NCBI GenBank assembly: GCA_914767715.1 | Contig: OU612069.1 | Location: 12,769,387 to 12,833,386, forward strand | DNA: 64,000 nt | Source: Membranipora membranacea | Lineage: Eukaryota; Bryozoa; Gymnolaemata; Cheilostomatida; Membraniporidae | Direction of reading: 5' to 3' | Shown: positions 1 through 15,661 of the stretch, one piece after another | How the letters are laid out: every line of letters starts with the position of its first letter | Numbering within the stretch: the first letter of the stretch is position 1 | Notes under the pieces: model-generated | The model's input: the letters and a program-made list of their open reading frames with translations, nothing else | What the model was told of the DNA's origin: nothing | The model's database searches: none | Program-made: the position numbers and the translations under genes

Positions 1-3000
1 CCAAGAAAGTTAAGGTCTGAGTTAATTTGTCGAAGAAAAGAGCTCCATATGGAAACGACCGACCGATTGATGTAAAATGTGCCATTCAGGTGGGAAGTTT
101 ATGTAGATGAGGTAACATCGGTCAGCCAGCGTGAGTTCATACCTGTGTTCACCCACCATGTCGTGACCCTATCACTATGCTAACACTTCAGTGCTTTAGT
201 TTAAACCCTCCCAGTTGCTATGCACTACGATTTTACGATGCGTTGTCTACACTAGGTATTTCTATTCAACCGGAGTTATCCTCTCTCTGAATTAATTATA
301 AACCATGGTCACATAACTCTATAAATACCCTTCTCTGTGGCCTACTTGCATGATTATGAAGAAACATTTTGATGTTGTAATATATGGAACAATAACCAAA
401 ATTTAGTTAATAGTGATGATGATGAACAATATAGTTCATCTGCAGAGCCCTTATTTTCTTTAGTGACCGGAGTTAGGATGGCTTACAGAGCACCCATATC
501 CTCAGTTGTTTGTGAACAGCGCATTTCGCGCCTTGGAAAGGGCACTACCAGGCACACAGTTATGCAAAACTGAAGAATTGAATCCTCCAAGGTTGAGAGT
601 CCTGATATTGTGTCTTTCAGGAATCAATGTGAACAAATGTTCTAAACAGTTTGGGTGGCTGATATCACCAATTAACACTCTGAGATTTCAATGCAAATTA
701 AAAGATACTGTATCCTCTAGGTATATTTAAAATATTATAACTATGTAAAATTTGGCCAACCCTTGTTATCATTTCTTTTTTAACCTCACCTCTTATTTAT
801 ATTAAACTGCTCTGTTAGGAAGTGGTGTGAGTTGAATAATAGTTTTCTAGCCTCAAACTTGGCGCATCTGGCTGCTGTTGTAACTGTGATAACGTGAGGT
901 TATGACTAGCTACTGGGGGTGTGAGATGATCATTATGAAACCAACTTAAGTTGTGTGTCACTGGTAAACATGGTGAAGAGGGTTTGGGTGTTTGCCCTAA
1001 TAATTAAATCAGCACCAGTAAGGCGTAAGGACACATGACACAGGTTTAAGGATAGGTCTGCTGTGATCTATTCTTGGTACTAAATTTTGACAGTGACTGC
1101 CAATGCCGAATAATTAGGAGAATTGGTACTACCAATGTAAGAGTTAGTAATTTTTAACAAAGTTACTTGCATCGACAGCTGCCTTCGTTTTGCCGTTTTT
1201 TATATCAATTTTGTTTGCTGCCCAGTCTACTGTGCCGATGTTATAAAAGCACCTATCGAAATTAAGGAGTAGCTGTTACTCTTTGTTGAAAGTGAATGCA
1301 TAAACACAAAGATTATGTCAGCGTGAGTGGATGATAATCAGGCACAGCCTATCCCTTGTACTAATGGCCAAGTCTAGTCTAGCCGATGTCTAGCCAATGC
1401 GTTTGAAAATACCAAATACATTGGCAAAACTTCTTGTGGATTATGATCTGGTACACGCATTTACAGCTACCTATGTTATAGTATTTTAGTTTGTGTTTAC
1501 CGAAATTAATTATTTAGATATTTATTTCCGTTCTGAGATTAGCAGCTGTACTTCTGCTATATTTATTTGGTATTTGTCAACAAATTATTCCTGATACCGT
1601 AATTACAAATGACTAAATTCCTTACCAAAATCCACTGGTAGTTTATCTTCGCTTCTTGAATTCCACAAATCACTGGAAAACTTCATACCAAAGATGCAGG
1701 CTGCAGCAATAAAAAGTGCACTATATCTCAAAAATGGGCTGTTGTCAAAGCACTTATGCGGCACAATAAATTTTTAGGGCCATCATATTTGAGACACTCA
1801 TCCTAAAAATAATAGATTGGAATAAAAATCAATTCCATCATCGCACTCAATAAAAAAATATCTACCATGGCTGCCTGCACAGAAAACGCTCAGAATGAAA
1901 GCAATTAATTGTTATCACTTTAACAATCACTACGCGCTTATCTAAATGGCCTTTCATTCATAACTACTGGGCTAATTGGTCCACCACTTTCTTACTTTCA
2001 CATTACATTCATCATGCAAATGTCTCCTATTACGCACTGTAAAGTTTCAGGATTTGATCAATTTATTTTAAACTTTATTGGCATAACTAGCACCGTTTGT
2101 GCAAAATATTATTTGTTTTACTCTAACCTCTTTTGTGCAAAGCATCTGTAAATATCCCAATATGCATTTGTAAAGGAAAAGGGCTCGTCTGCTTGTCTTA
2201 AAATCAGACTAGCTGTATTATGGTAGTTAAACTGTATTTATTATATAGAGGTGCCAGGTGACATGTCATTCCGAATGACATTTGTAGACAAACTGTCTTG
2301 TATAAATGTTGTTATTCATGTCTGCATATTTCTATCTAGCTTTGGCTATGTGCCTTTGAAGTCGCAATTATTTTGTTTTTTAACGATTCAACATATATAG
2401 ATATAAATGAAGATTGAGTTTAGCCTTCTGCCTTCTTCTTTATTGCTGGTCTGGTTGCTGATGACAATTGATATAGTTTGAAAACAGGACGCAGGCCAGA
2501 AGAACGGCCTCAGCTATGAAACTTTAAACTATTTGCTGATAGTTTCATTGCAAAATAAAGCAAGTTGTAGAATGCCCTTTACCAGTGGTTCCTAAATATT
2601 GTAGCTGTGGGCATGGATTGTGTATACCCACAAATGAGTGTAGAAAAAGTGGAGAACTGTGGCTACAGGAAGCTATCAAACAGTTCACACATCCAACACG
2701 TATTCAGACAAGCAAACTTCGCCTGCCATTGTACTCCTTTGTTCACCAAACAAAAGCCTTTTGTTCTACAAGTCTCATAGGTGTCTTGGGACATGTCTGA
2801 AGACAGGCTTCTAGCCATCGTCCCCCAGGGCCTATCCAACAAAGCACAGATTACTTTACTTTATTTTGTAATGCAATTGATGTCATTGTTCGAACTTTAT
2901 GGTATTTATGAAGCTGTATATCAAGGTGCCGCACAGATAATATATTCAAAGTAAATAAGAACCACATCAATATATTGTCTTCTCCTGGCATATAGTGGAC

Positions 3001-3624
3001 CCAAAACAGCCAGATAGCTAGTGATGGCAAATTGTCAGATTTTGGCGAGACAGAACGAGACAGCAACAAAATTTGACACGAGACCAAGACGAGACCGAGA
3101 CATATATTGATGACGATAAAATTGAAAACTGCCACTTTATTGGCATCGGCCACAGTTTTTTGATCTTTTGGTTTCAAAACCCAAAAATCCTTGGCAAAAA
3201 CCGCAACAAAAAACAGCGTTTATGATGAACAAGTCTCGACATTTATCACGAGTGTCTGACTCGACGAGACAGTGTCTCGAGGGGACAAGTCGCACGAGAC
3301 CGGGACCGAGACTTTGCCATCACTACAGATAGCTCAAACAGACTCATGAATTTTTGAATCGTTTTAGGAGGAAGATATTCGGTACACCTGTTTGATTCGA
3401 GCCATCTCACTAGTTGCTAGCCTGTCTTAACAAGCTTGTCAAGACACGCTAACTAGTCGCATGACATAATACAACAATGAATTACATCAAATTAGCTAAT
3501 CGGGCTATGCACAGAGTGCTACTTTGTTGAGCTTGACCCCACAATTGTAATGTTAACAGTTTTGCTATTTTACCAATGATTTTACTGGGAGTTTGTGACC
3601 GTAGTGGAATCAGGAAGTAGTTTT
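1..3624. other. Left-edge intergenic stretch without a recognisable gene
   Basis: I see no exon chain here on either strand. The open frames are short, lack splice-phase partners and resemble no family I know. The stretch is AT-rich. Its only clear structure is the hAT-type element at 3019-3325, annotated separately. The 5' untranslated region and promoter of the following membrane-protein gene should lie in the last few hundred bases, but I recognise no convincing promoter motif. Confidence 0.5.
3019..3325. mobile_element. Non-autonomous hAT-type MITE, 307 bp, with 8-bp target duplication
   Basis: The element begins TAGTGATGGCAAA and ends with the exact reverse complement TTTGCCATCACTA. It is flanked by a perfect 8-bp direct repeat, CAGATAGC, at 3011-3018 and 3326-3333. 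An 8-bp target duplication with TAGTG-type termini is the signature of hAT transposons. The interior is rich in CGAGAC-like units and encodes no transposase, so mobility would need a hAT transposase supplied from elsewhere. The perfect termini and duplication suggest a fairly recent insertion. Confidence 0.85.
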
Positions 3625-6600
3625 ATGACTGATGAACACCTTCCTTTACTTCTACCACTGTTATTATTGATGTCATGTCTGTCTTGTGGCATCATGGGTC
3701 TTGGAGAGGAGAACCCTTGTAATGCGACTAAAATGTAAGATTACTTTATGTAAGTATGATAGCTATAGAGCTAAGACTGTTTCACTATTATATGACTATT
3801 TCATCATTCCAAGCAGATAACTATCGAAGCATAAACCCCTTTCCTTGCTCGTACGATTCTATAATTCATCTGATATGCAGACACTCAACAATATCACATC
3901 ACATCAGCAGTAAGAGAGGCGGTATGATTCCGAACCAGAGGATGGTGATAGGCTAGCAACAAGATACTTTTTAACAACCCTGTTATCTGTAATCTTTCCA
4001 GGAAACCTCTTTAAACGAATAAACAAACTTCAAATACAGACAAGTTGAACAGGTTGTGACCCTAGGCCATGGGCTTCCCACGTATATTACTGAAGATTGA
4101 AGATTGGATGTTTTTTAAAGTTGAAGAAAAGATTTGGTCAATTTGAATGAAACCTGAAGAGAAGATTTTCCTATTCTGAGGCCAAATTTAAAAGAAGATT
4201 ACCTTCATTTAGTATTAATCTTTTGCCCAATGCTGACTCAGTTCTTCAGATTTAGGTTCGGTTACATGTCCAGCCAATTGGTTGTTTTAAAGAATTTGTT
4301 CTGAAGATGAGAGTTTTAAACTTTAGGATTGCTCAGTATTTTTCCGAAGAAATTGAAGACAGCTTTGTGTGCAGGGACCACTAGGGCCGTAGGCTTTATC
4401 ATCATCGTCGTCGTCACCGGCGTTGTCGTCATCATCATCATCTGTTGTTTCTGCTGCTAAAGCCCGCAGAAACTTACCATACCTTTGGTCTTTTTTTACA
4501 GAACAAGAATTGTGACAGAGAGAGTCAACTCTTCCAAGTAAGTTTCAGCTGCAAGCTTGAATTCACACATCGGCATCTATACCCGAGTTGAATACTAAAA
4601 GCTTGTTGAGATTCAAGCTTAGTCTAGTAAGATCATGGCTATCAGTTTAGCTGAGTCAAGTTGAGTCAAGTTGAGTCAAGACACAAGGTGTGCTAACCAC
4701 AAGTCAAGTAAGGCCCTAGTTTGAGTCCGCCCTCCAACTTTTGCCCCCCCCCCAGCCCAAGTCCAAAGTATCAGCAAGTCATGCAATGTAAGTCTCATCT
4801 GTGTTGACTTTGTTTTATGACAGGTATTGTCAAAAGATGAAATCTACAACCTTTTTCATGATCCCAGTCAGCATCCAAACCATGGTGCAATGCCCGGTTA
4901 CAACCTTTATTTGGGAGCAGATATTTCAATTGAGTAAGACTGAACCGAAGGCCTGTAGCAATAAGTTTTTCATGAGACATAACAAAATAAAAAACGTTTT
5001 TGATTGGTTAAGTTTGTGCCCTTGTGATGAACGAAGACAACTCATCACACTCAACACTCATCCTTTACATAAACAGCAACAGTAATACTAAAACATGTTG
5101 TCCTACCAGTATGATCAAGGAGTTACCTGTTACTCCTTGCCAGTATTACTATAATCACCATTATTATGTCAATACCCATCTTATTTAACATAGGGAGCCG
5201 TACTTTGTTACCAAAAGAGTAACTTTTAGACCCAGATGTTGTAAAGCCGATCCCAGTAAAGTTTGCCTTAGCAGTAAGTATTGTCAATACACAAAGTTTA
5301 TTGCGCAGAAGACAGCTGATCACATTTGAATAGTTTGTTAGATCTTTAGTTTGCTCAAAACATATTTAACTGCACTCCAACTTGTTTCATTTCGCTAGCT
5401 GTAAATTTTAAGACTGTTTCAAGAATTGAGATAAAAACCACCTGATCTATGTTTTACTGTTTTATGATCTCTGAACTGTTTGTTTTCTTTTGACTCTCAG
5501 ATGATGGCTTGGGTTTGATTGTGATGTGCCGTCATTTAATTGTGCAGTATTAAAGACTATGTCAAAACCAATGCATGTTTTAATCCGAGAGTTACTTATG
5601 ATAAAGTTTTGTCAGATTTGCATGGTAACAACCTCAAATGAAATACAAATAGCAAGCACTTCTGTGAGACTGTGACATCATAATGCAGAAACTAGGAGCT
5701 ACGTTTCCTTATGGGAGGCACTTTCTCCACATTAATAATTCATGCCAAATAGAGCATTGAACTTTTTAACAAGAAAATCTGACAGCACTATATCATTTTA
5801 AGTAACTGCCTGACTATAGCATGCATTGGTCTTCGGGTAGGCTTTAATGGTGTCCTATTTAGGTCTATGGCTGTTCCTGTATTATATCTCAGTTTTCATA
5901 TTTAACTGCAAAATTTAATACTTTCCTAGAGCCAACAGATGAACCAGCAGTTGAGGAGGACGGTAAAGACACTGGAAGTATTGTAGCCATAGTGCTTGGT
6001 TCTGTCGTGATGATAGGGGTGAGATCCTTAATTTGATATTGGTGAGGTCATGTATCCAGAGTTTGTTTAGATTGGGATTCAGTCCATCAATGTCGATCAA
6101 TTCTATTTGTTGGCTGTGTGCTGGAAAATATTATGCTGCAAGCCAGCAATCTTGGACCCGACCAATCACACAATCTGTCTTACCGCAAGGTTCTGACGAC
6201 TACCAGAACCACAAATTAAGCATGCAGGCAGTTAGCCCTCACTTCATCATCATAACTAGTAATTTGTGACACCAATATGTTCAGTTTAACAACACAGATT
6301 TTGCTTGCGCTTCTGTCTAATGTTGGTGTGGTTGGCCAGAAAGGCAGCACAACTACTACCTCTATGCCCTTTTTTCATTATATGTTTTCAATAGCAAAGA
6401 AAATAACGCAAACTTTTCTTGTGTTTGTGATGGTATTACCTAATTTATTGATATTTGACAGGTATACGGGTTTGTTGCTACTAAAATAGTCAATCATTTG
6501 CTAAAGAGAAATTCAATCTCTGCCGAAACGGAAATAGGGAACATGGACATAGAAAACACAGACATAGGAACCGCCGATGATTATACCGGTAGAGTGACAT

Positions 6601-6806
6601 CTAGCTCCAAAGGTGAATCACAAGGTTCAATTTACATCAGAAGAATATACACAATAACTGAAGGAGATGAGAGGCAAACGAGGACCCAGTCATCGATTGG
6701 AAAGAGAATGATATTAAAACCAGAAACATCAGGTTATGCAGACCACCAACAACCCTTCCTCCATCACAAGAGTTACAAGACAGCCAGGGTCGAGAACACA
6801 GATTAA
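3625..6806 (+). CDS. Predicted small type I membrane protein, function unknown (5 exons, 229 aa)
   Basis: Proposed exons are 3625-3734, 4502-4537, 4824-4933, 5930-6018 and 6462-6806, with intron phases 2, 2, 1, 0, all GT-AG. The 36-nt second exon is a whole number of codons, so it could be skipped without losing frame. The product starts with a hydrophobic signal peptide (MTDEHLPLLLPLLLLMSCLS), followed by a short ectodomain with cysteines (ENPC, KYC, VQCP) and two NxS/T sites (NAT, NSS). An acidic juxtamembrane stretch (PTDEPAVEEDGKD) precedes one transmembrane helix starting near SIVAIVLGSVVMIG, with basic residues after it. The cytoplasmic tail of about 100 residues is polar and Ser/Thr-rich. 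Overlapping AATAAA signals follow the stop by about 10 nt. I recognise no domain. The C-terminal half (exons 4-5) is well supported; exons 1-3 are less certain because exon 3 is open in a second frame as well. Confidence 0.5.
4115..4320 (+). repeat. Dispersed repeat F, copy 1 (about 200 bp)
   Basis: This sequence recurs in inverted orientation at 15312-15513, downstream of the TMBIM-like gene. Shared blocks include the segment reading TTTTGCCCAATG near 4223 and the GTTGTTTTAAAGAATTTGTTCTGAAGATGA-type block near 4281-4310. The copies have diverged by substitutions and small indels. It has no coding content. This copy lies in intron 1 of the type I membrane-protein gene. Confidence 0.7.
4397..4442. 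repeat. Trinucleotide (ATC/GTC)n microsatellite
   Basis: An imperfect run of ATC and GTC triplets, interrupted by ACCGGCGTT. It is intronic (intron 1 of the membrane-protein gene), about 60 nt upstream of the putative 36-nt microexon. Confidence 0.85.
4651..4680 (+). repeat. Three tandem 10-bp units containing TGAGTCA
   Basis: Three consecutive copies of (C/T)TGAGTCAAG. Each carries a perfect TGAGTCA heptamer, the classical AP-1/bZIP recognition element. It lies in intron 2 of the membrane-protein gene. It could be a small enhancer or simply a short tandem repeat; the sequence alone cannot decide. Confidence 0.6.
5552..5845. mobile_element. MITE family B, copy 1 (long terminal inverted repeats)
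   Basis: Begins AAAGACTA and ends with the inverted counterpart (GGTCTTCGGGTAGGCTTT). The full arms, extending through AATGCATG and the AGTTACTTA block, are about 45-75 bp. Related copies occur at 23504-23745, 23884-24122 and 27312-27560. It has no transposase frame. It sits in intron 3 of the membrane-protein gene. Confidence 0.75.
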
Positions 6807-6816
6807 GATATAAAAT

Positions 6817-6826
6817 AATAAATAAA
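6817..6826 (+). terminator. Overlapping AATAAA polyadenylation signals
   Basis: Two overlapping AATAAA hexamers lie 11-20 nt after the TAA stop of the membrane-protein gene. This implies an extremely short 3' untranslated region if they are used. Confidence 0.55.
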
Positions 6827-6967
6827 TAACATGTAAACAGTAAAATTAAATAAGTCTTAAACTGTTGCGCAAAATCTATTATAAAAATTGGAGTATTAAG
6901 TCCAAAGTTTGATCTTGATTCCGGCAAGACACAAACCAAGAATCGTCAATTGTAAAAAATTGTAAAA

Positions 6968-7014
6968 AAGCTATGCGTTAGCAGGCAATATCATTGCCTG
7001 CTAACGCATAGCTT
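6968..7014. repeat. Perfect 22-bp inverted repeat with 3-nt loop
   Basis: The arms AAGCTATGCGTTAGCAGGCA (continuing AT) and their exact reverse complement are separated only by ATC. On the left are direct repeats of TTGTAAAAAA. It lies just past the 3' end of the membrane-protein gene. The loop is too short for a conventional microRNA hairpin. It is more likely a palindromic insertion or a foldback element remnant. Confidence 0.9.
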
Positions 7015-8238
7015 GTTTCCAAGAGTTGTTTTTTCTGTTAAAGAAGAAAGACAACTCCAAATTGTTTTGAATAGCCAACAAAGCCCAGCCACCCTCCCTG
7101 GCGTAGCGGAGTAAATATTGGTTAAAGTTTAGTTCAGCTACTTTAAGGTTGACTTTAGGTTTTAATTTTGGATTGTTTTGATTTTTGTTTCAGCTAAGAG
7201 TTAAATGAAGTAGGCTTCATATGGTATTCAATTCATGTTATCCAGCCATAAAAATTACTATTCCAAGCCTGCTGGAATTAGCAATACATTATTACGTATT
7301 ATTAGTTATGTGATGATTCGAACAAAAAAAGAGATACAATCATATTCGCATTTTCTAGTAATCTGCTCTAGCATGGCTGAGTAATTAACCAAATTTCAAG
7401 CCTCAACTCCGGAGACAGTGATTTTGATATACTGGTTAAGTGATATGTGTTGGACACCACAAGCACATACTTGCCAAGTCATCTAAATTCAAAAGTGGGA
7501 GATTTCAATTTACAGCGATACTGCACCGCATTGGGTGCTTGGAGGGTGCGAAGCACCCGAACGATCCGCAAGGGGGTTTCATGTGTGCACTTTGTAATAA
7601 TACTAAATTATCAATATGGGGTAAAATGCACTTTAAACACTTACCATCAACACACAGGGACATGAGACTTACATGACCTTACTTTGCTAATGTACAGTAT
7701 CAACCACCAACTGACATTAATAGTCTGAATTCTAATACAACAGGTAAATTTCTTAACTCAGAATGAATTTTGTGTACAAAGGCCTTACCAGTCACTCATC
7801 GACAAGTGCTTGGATAGTTACTAAAAAAGGGCTGTTTTCTCTCAAATCTGGAGGAAATAGTGAGAATTACAAAAAGTGGGAAGGGGGCGGAAGGGGGCGG
7901 AAGTGGGCGTGGAAATCTATAGGGTCCCACCTAAATAGGGAGACGTATGCCACAATACTCATTATATACTAAATAGGAGTACTGCGGTACCACCAGGATA
8001 TGTTGATGATGGTTGAGAAATGTTGAGTATAGTTTTTGGTTTTGTTTACATATGGTGCATTTAGGGGTTTGGTAAACCCTCAAAGGTCTCAAGACAGGGA
8101 GCACTTAGGCAATGCCCAAATTTATTTTACAACGAAAATACTGATTGGCTATCTACACATCGCCCAAACTTATATCAATGAGTTTGAAGCTTAAACGTTC
8201 AACGTAAAGCAGATGCAGAATGCAGCAAAGCCTGACAA

Positions 8239-8286
8239 GGTAGTAGCAGAGACTATAGATATATCTATAGTCTCTGGTAGTAGCAG
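8239..8286. repeat. Near 28-nt perfect palindrome flanked by 11-bp direct repeats
   Basis: The palindrome AGAGACTATAGATA, followed by its exact reverse complement, spans 8248-8275. The 11-bp sequence GGTAGTAGCAG occurs immediately on each side (8239-8249 and 8276-8286). This looks like a target-site duplication around a roughly 26-nt insert. A related palindrome sits inside the MITE at 58292-58541. Confidence 0.85.
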
Positions 8287-9652
8287 GTCATCCTGTTGGT
8301 TATACCCTAAATTAAAGTTTAATGAGCATAACTTCTAATCTATTTACAATCTGTTGATAGGGTCATATGAACCCTATAGCCTTTAAACTTTGAATGAAAT
8401 GGTTCAGTAACAGAAAAGTATGTGACACTGTTATAGTACATTTGTACATCTGTGATAAGTAGAGGGGCAACTCCAATACTGGAAAATTGGATCAAACTAA
8501 GATTCTATCAGTTGAGGAGTAAATATCTCCAGGAGTTCTGCAATGGCTAAATTAAGAACTAGCTAACATTTACTCACTCTCTTTACGTTAAAAACAGACT
8601 CTGGCCTCAGTAGCCAAAATTTAGTTTTAGCTAACGTTATAATGGATCCCCTAACCAGCCAAACATGGTGTAGAATGTCAAACAACTCGCAGGGTATAGA
8701 GACTATAGACTTTATAATATTGTTAAGTCTAATGGTAGAGACTTGAGACTAATAATCGTCTTGAATCTTTCCTGCTAACCACAAAAAGGTGTGCTAATAT
8801 ATACATCAGTAAGTTTATGTTTATGGTCTGCATTGGCCGTTGTGTCGGCTCTCAAGATTGGCTGTGCGGTAGGGATATGCCTCATCACACAGCTATGTTT
8901 TAAAACCAAAATGGGGGTCGTGTGGGCGAGGCTGATGGGGCATACGAGGTCATCATGGGCTATTTGAGATTCTGGCAAAACACGTCTTTGCTGTTACTTC
9001 TCATGACTATAATATACACTACCAACTATTAGAATTATTGGTCATTTAGCTAGTAGTTATGATATACTAGTATTTACTATTACCAAAATTTGAAAATGCC
9101 AAAAATAAATATAATCATATAATACATTTATAACTATCTGTTTATATTTGCCTGACGGCAATGTTTATATAATAACCATGAGATGATGAATCATGTTTAG
9201 TTTTATATAGAGTCGGAACATGATGTCACTATTTAATAGCCCCATATAACAGTATGTTAGTTCCCATATAGGCACTGCCAGTGTCATCTGATAATAGCTC
9301 ATCATAGGCATCTAACTATGATGATTGATGAAATATTGGCAACCTCATATAGATATGAGCCTTTGATGTGTTGGCTTAGTACTGTCCCTGTTTTCGTGTA
9401 CACAACTCAAATATCAGGAAACTAGTTTGAAATTTCACATCTTGGATATCCGCTTACTATTGTTATTGTGATCTATTAGCGTTGGACTTAGCAAGGTTAG
9501 AGCATTACTGACACTGACTTCAGTGCTGGCAAGCTGTAGTTTCAATTCAAACCAAGATAGAGGTAGGTAAAACATTCAGCGCAATACTAATGAATATCTA
9601 TCTCGTTGTTTGTCAACTTGTGGTCACTGCTCAATGTGACTTAGCTAGACCA

Positions 9653-9748
9653 AGTTTAATCCATTTGCCTCCGTTCGGAGTTGCTTCCCCTGGATGACCA
9701 GTGGAAGGGGAGCAAACGGCAAGAATGCAGGTGAACTTGATCAAACTT
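9653..9748. mobile_element. MITE family C, copy 1 (about 95 bp)
   Basis: Imperfect inverted-repeat element of the form AGTTTAATCC-ATTTGCC...GGAGTTGCT, then its inverted counterpart GGGGAGCAAACGGCAAG...GATCAAACTT. Further copies are at 20215-20312, 63563-63672 and, cut by the window edge, 63967-64000. Fragments reading GGGGGCAACTCC or similar occur near 8464, 13024 and 27607. Confidence 0.75.
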
Positions 9749-10141
9749 GATCTAGTCTTGGCAGGCATTTATAAGTTGATGCGGTAATAGAATGTCATCT
9801 ATTGAATCTCAAATTTCTTTGCCGTGAGTAATTATAGGGATATTCCAACTGTTGAGGTTATGTGATGTTATGAAAGTTATATTAGTTAGCTTTCTCGAGC
9901 ATCGCTACGTTTGTGTTTTTGACATGTATCTCCCAAAGCTAAATTCTCATGCGGGTTTCCTCTGGAACAATATTTGACTTGGATGCCCCTAGATGGCTAT
10001 GCCTTTGAGTGCAAAGAACCTCTATAGTACTCTAAAAAATTTTGGTTTAATCCCCAACCCTGCCAAAATCTTGAGCCTCTACTTCAATATTGATGTTGAC
10101 AATGTGACTTTTAATTTATTTAGTGAAATTGGCAGTGAAAT

Positions 10142-15081
<4,940 letters not shown>

Positions 15082-15086
15082 TTATC

Positions 15087-15661
15087 TGACAGCTAACAAT
15101 TGTATGGGAAGATATCATTAGATTTTGCATCCTGAATTTGATCCTTTATTTATTATGTAATATTTACCATTTGAAAATAATTATGTTGATAATATATAAT
15201 ATATATATAATATATTCCTGTTTGTACTCTCCATCATATAGGCAGCAAAGATTGAGGGGGGTCACTGCCAACCCCTTAATTTTCGGAGAAAACTAGATAT
15301 GCAAGCTACAATTATAAAACTGTCATCTTCAGAATAAATTCTTCAAAACAACCGACTGACTGGACTTAAAACTGAATTCTTGAATCTGAAGATCATAGCC
15401 ATACATTGGGCAAAAGTTTAATATTAGATGAAGGTGATCTTCTCTTCAATTTAGGCTCAAAATAGGGGAACTTTCTTTGCAGGGTTCATTCATAATCGTT
15501 TCTTCAACTTTGAAACAATCCACATTCATTCTTTAGTAATATACCCCAAGAGCCCCATTGAGTATAGATGCGTTTCAAGGCATCTGACAGCAAACAATTG
15601 TCTGGAAGAATGTTCACAGATTTCGGTTCCTGAAATTAATCCTTTATTGATTATGTAACAC
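15087..15661. repeat. Segmental micro-duplications around the TMBIM-like 3' end
   Basis: Two short duplications. First, 15209-15255 repeats the end of the last coding exon (14977-15024), with one base lost and a few substitutions; it still reads TATTCCTGTTTGTACTCT. Second, the block at about 15087-15166 (CTGACAGCTAACAATTGT onward) recurs at about 15583-15661. Both lie downstream of the stop and look noncoding. Confidence 0.75.
15312..15513 (-). repeat. Dispersed repeat F, copy 2, carrying a candidate poly(A) signal
   Basis: Inverted copy of the repeat at 4115-4320. AATAAA at 15333-15338 is the best polyadenylation signal I see for the TMBIM-like gene, about 310 nt after its stop. The equivalent position in the other copy reads AACAAA on the matching strand. 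Confidence 0.65.

Larger units (their letters stand above)
7015..10141. other. Intergenic region between the membrane-protein and TMBIM-like genes
   Basis: No gene recognised. It contains a GC-rich tandem stretch at 7875-7912 (GGGGGCGGAA units ending in GTGGGCGTGG, resembling GC boxes), a palindrome with flanking direct repeats at 8239-8286, a related degenerate sequence near 8697-8745, and a family C MITE at 9653-9748. The 5' untranslated region of the TMBIM-like gene should occupy the last part. Confidence 0.5.

Noticed and set aside
2851-3177. Minus-strand open frame of 108 codons
   Set aside because: It overlaps the hAT-type MITE and has no transposase similarity; it is a by-product of the repeat.
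4824-4933. Reading exon 3 as the end of a LamG-like domain (LSKDEIYNLFHDP)
   Set aside because: Attractive, but its phase (0 in, 2 out) does not join the signal-peptide exon or the TM exon; the other frame fits both. Kept as an alternative in the findings.
7440-7676. Two overlapping plus-strand open frames of about 75 codons
   Set aside because: No splice partners, no similarity, low-complexity composition; probably chance.
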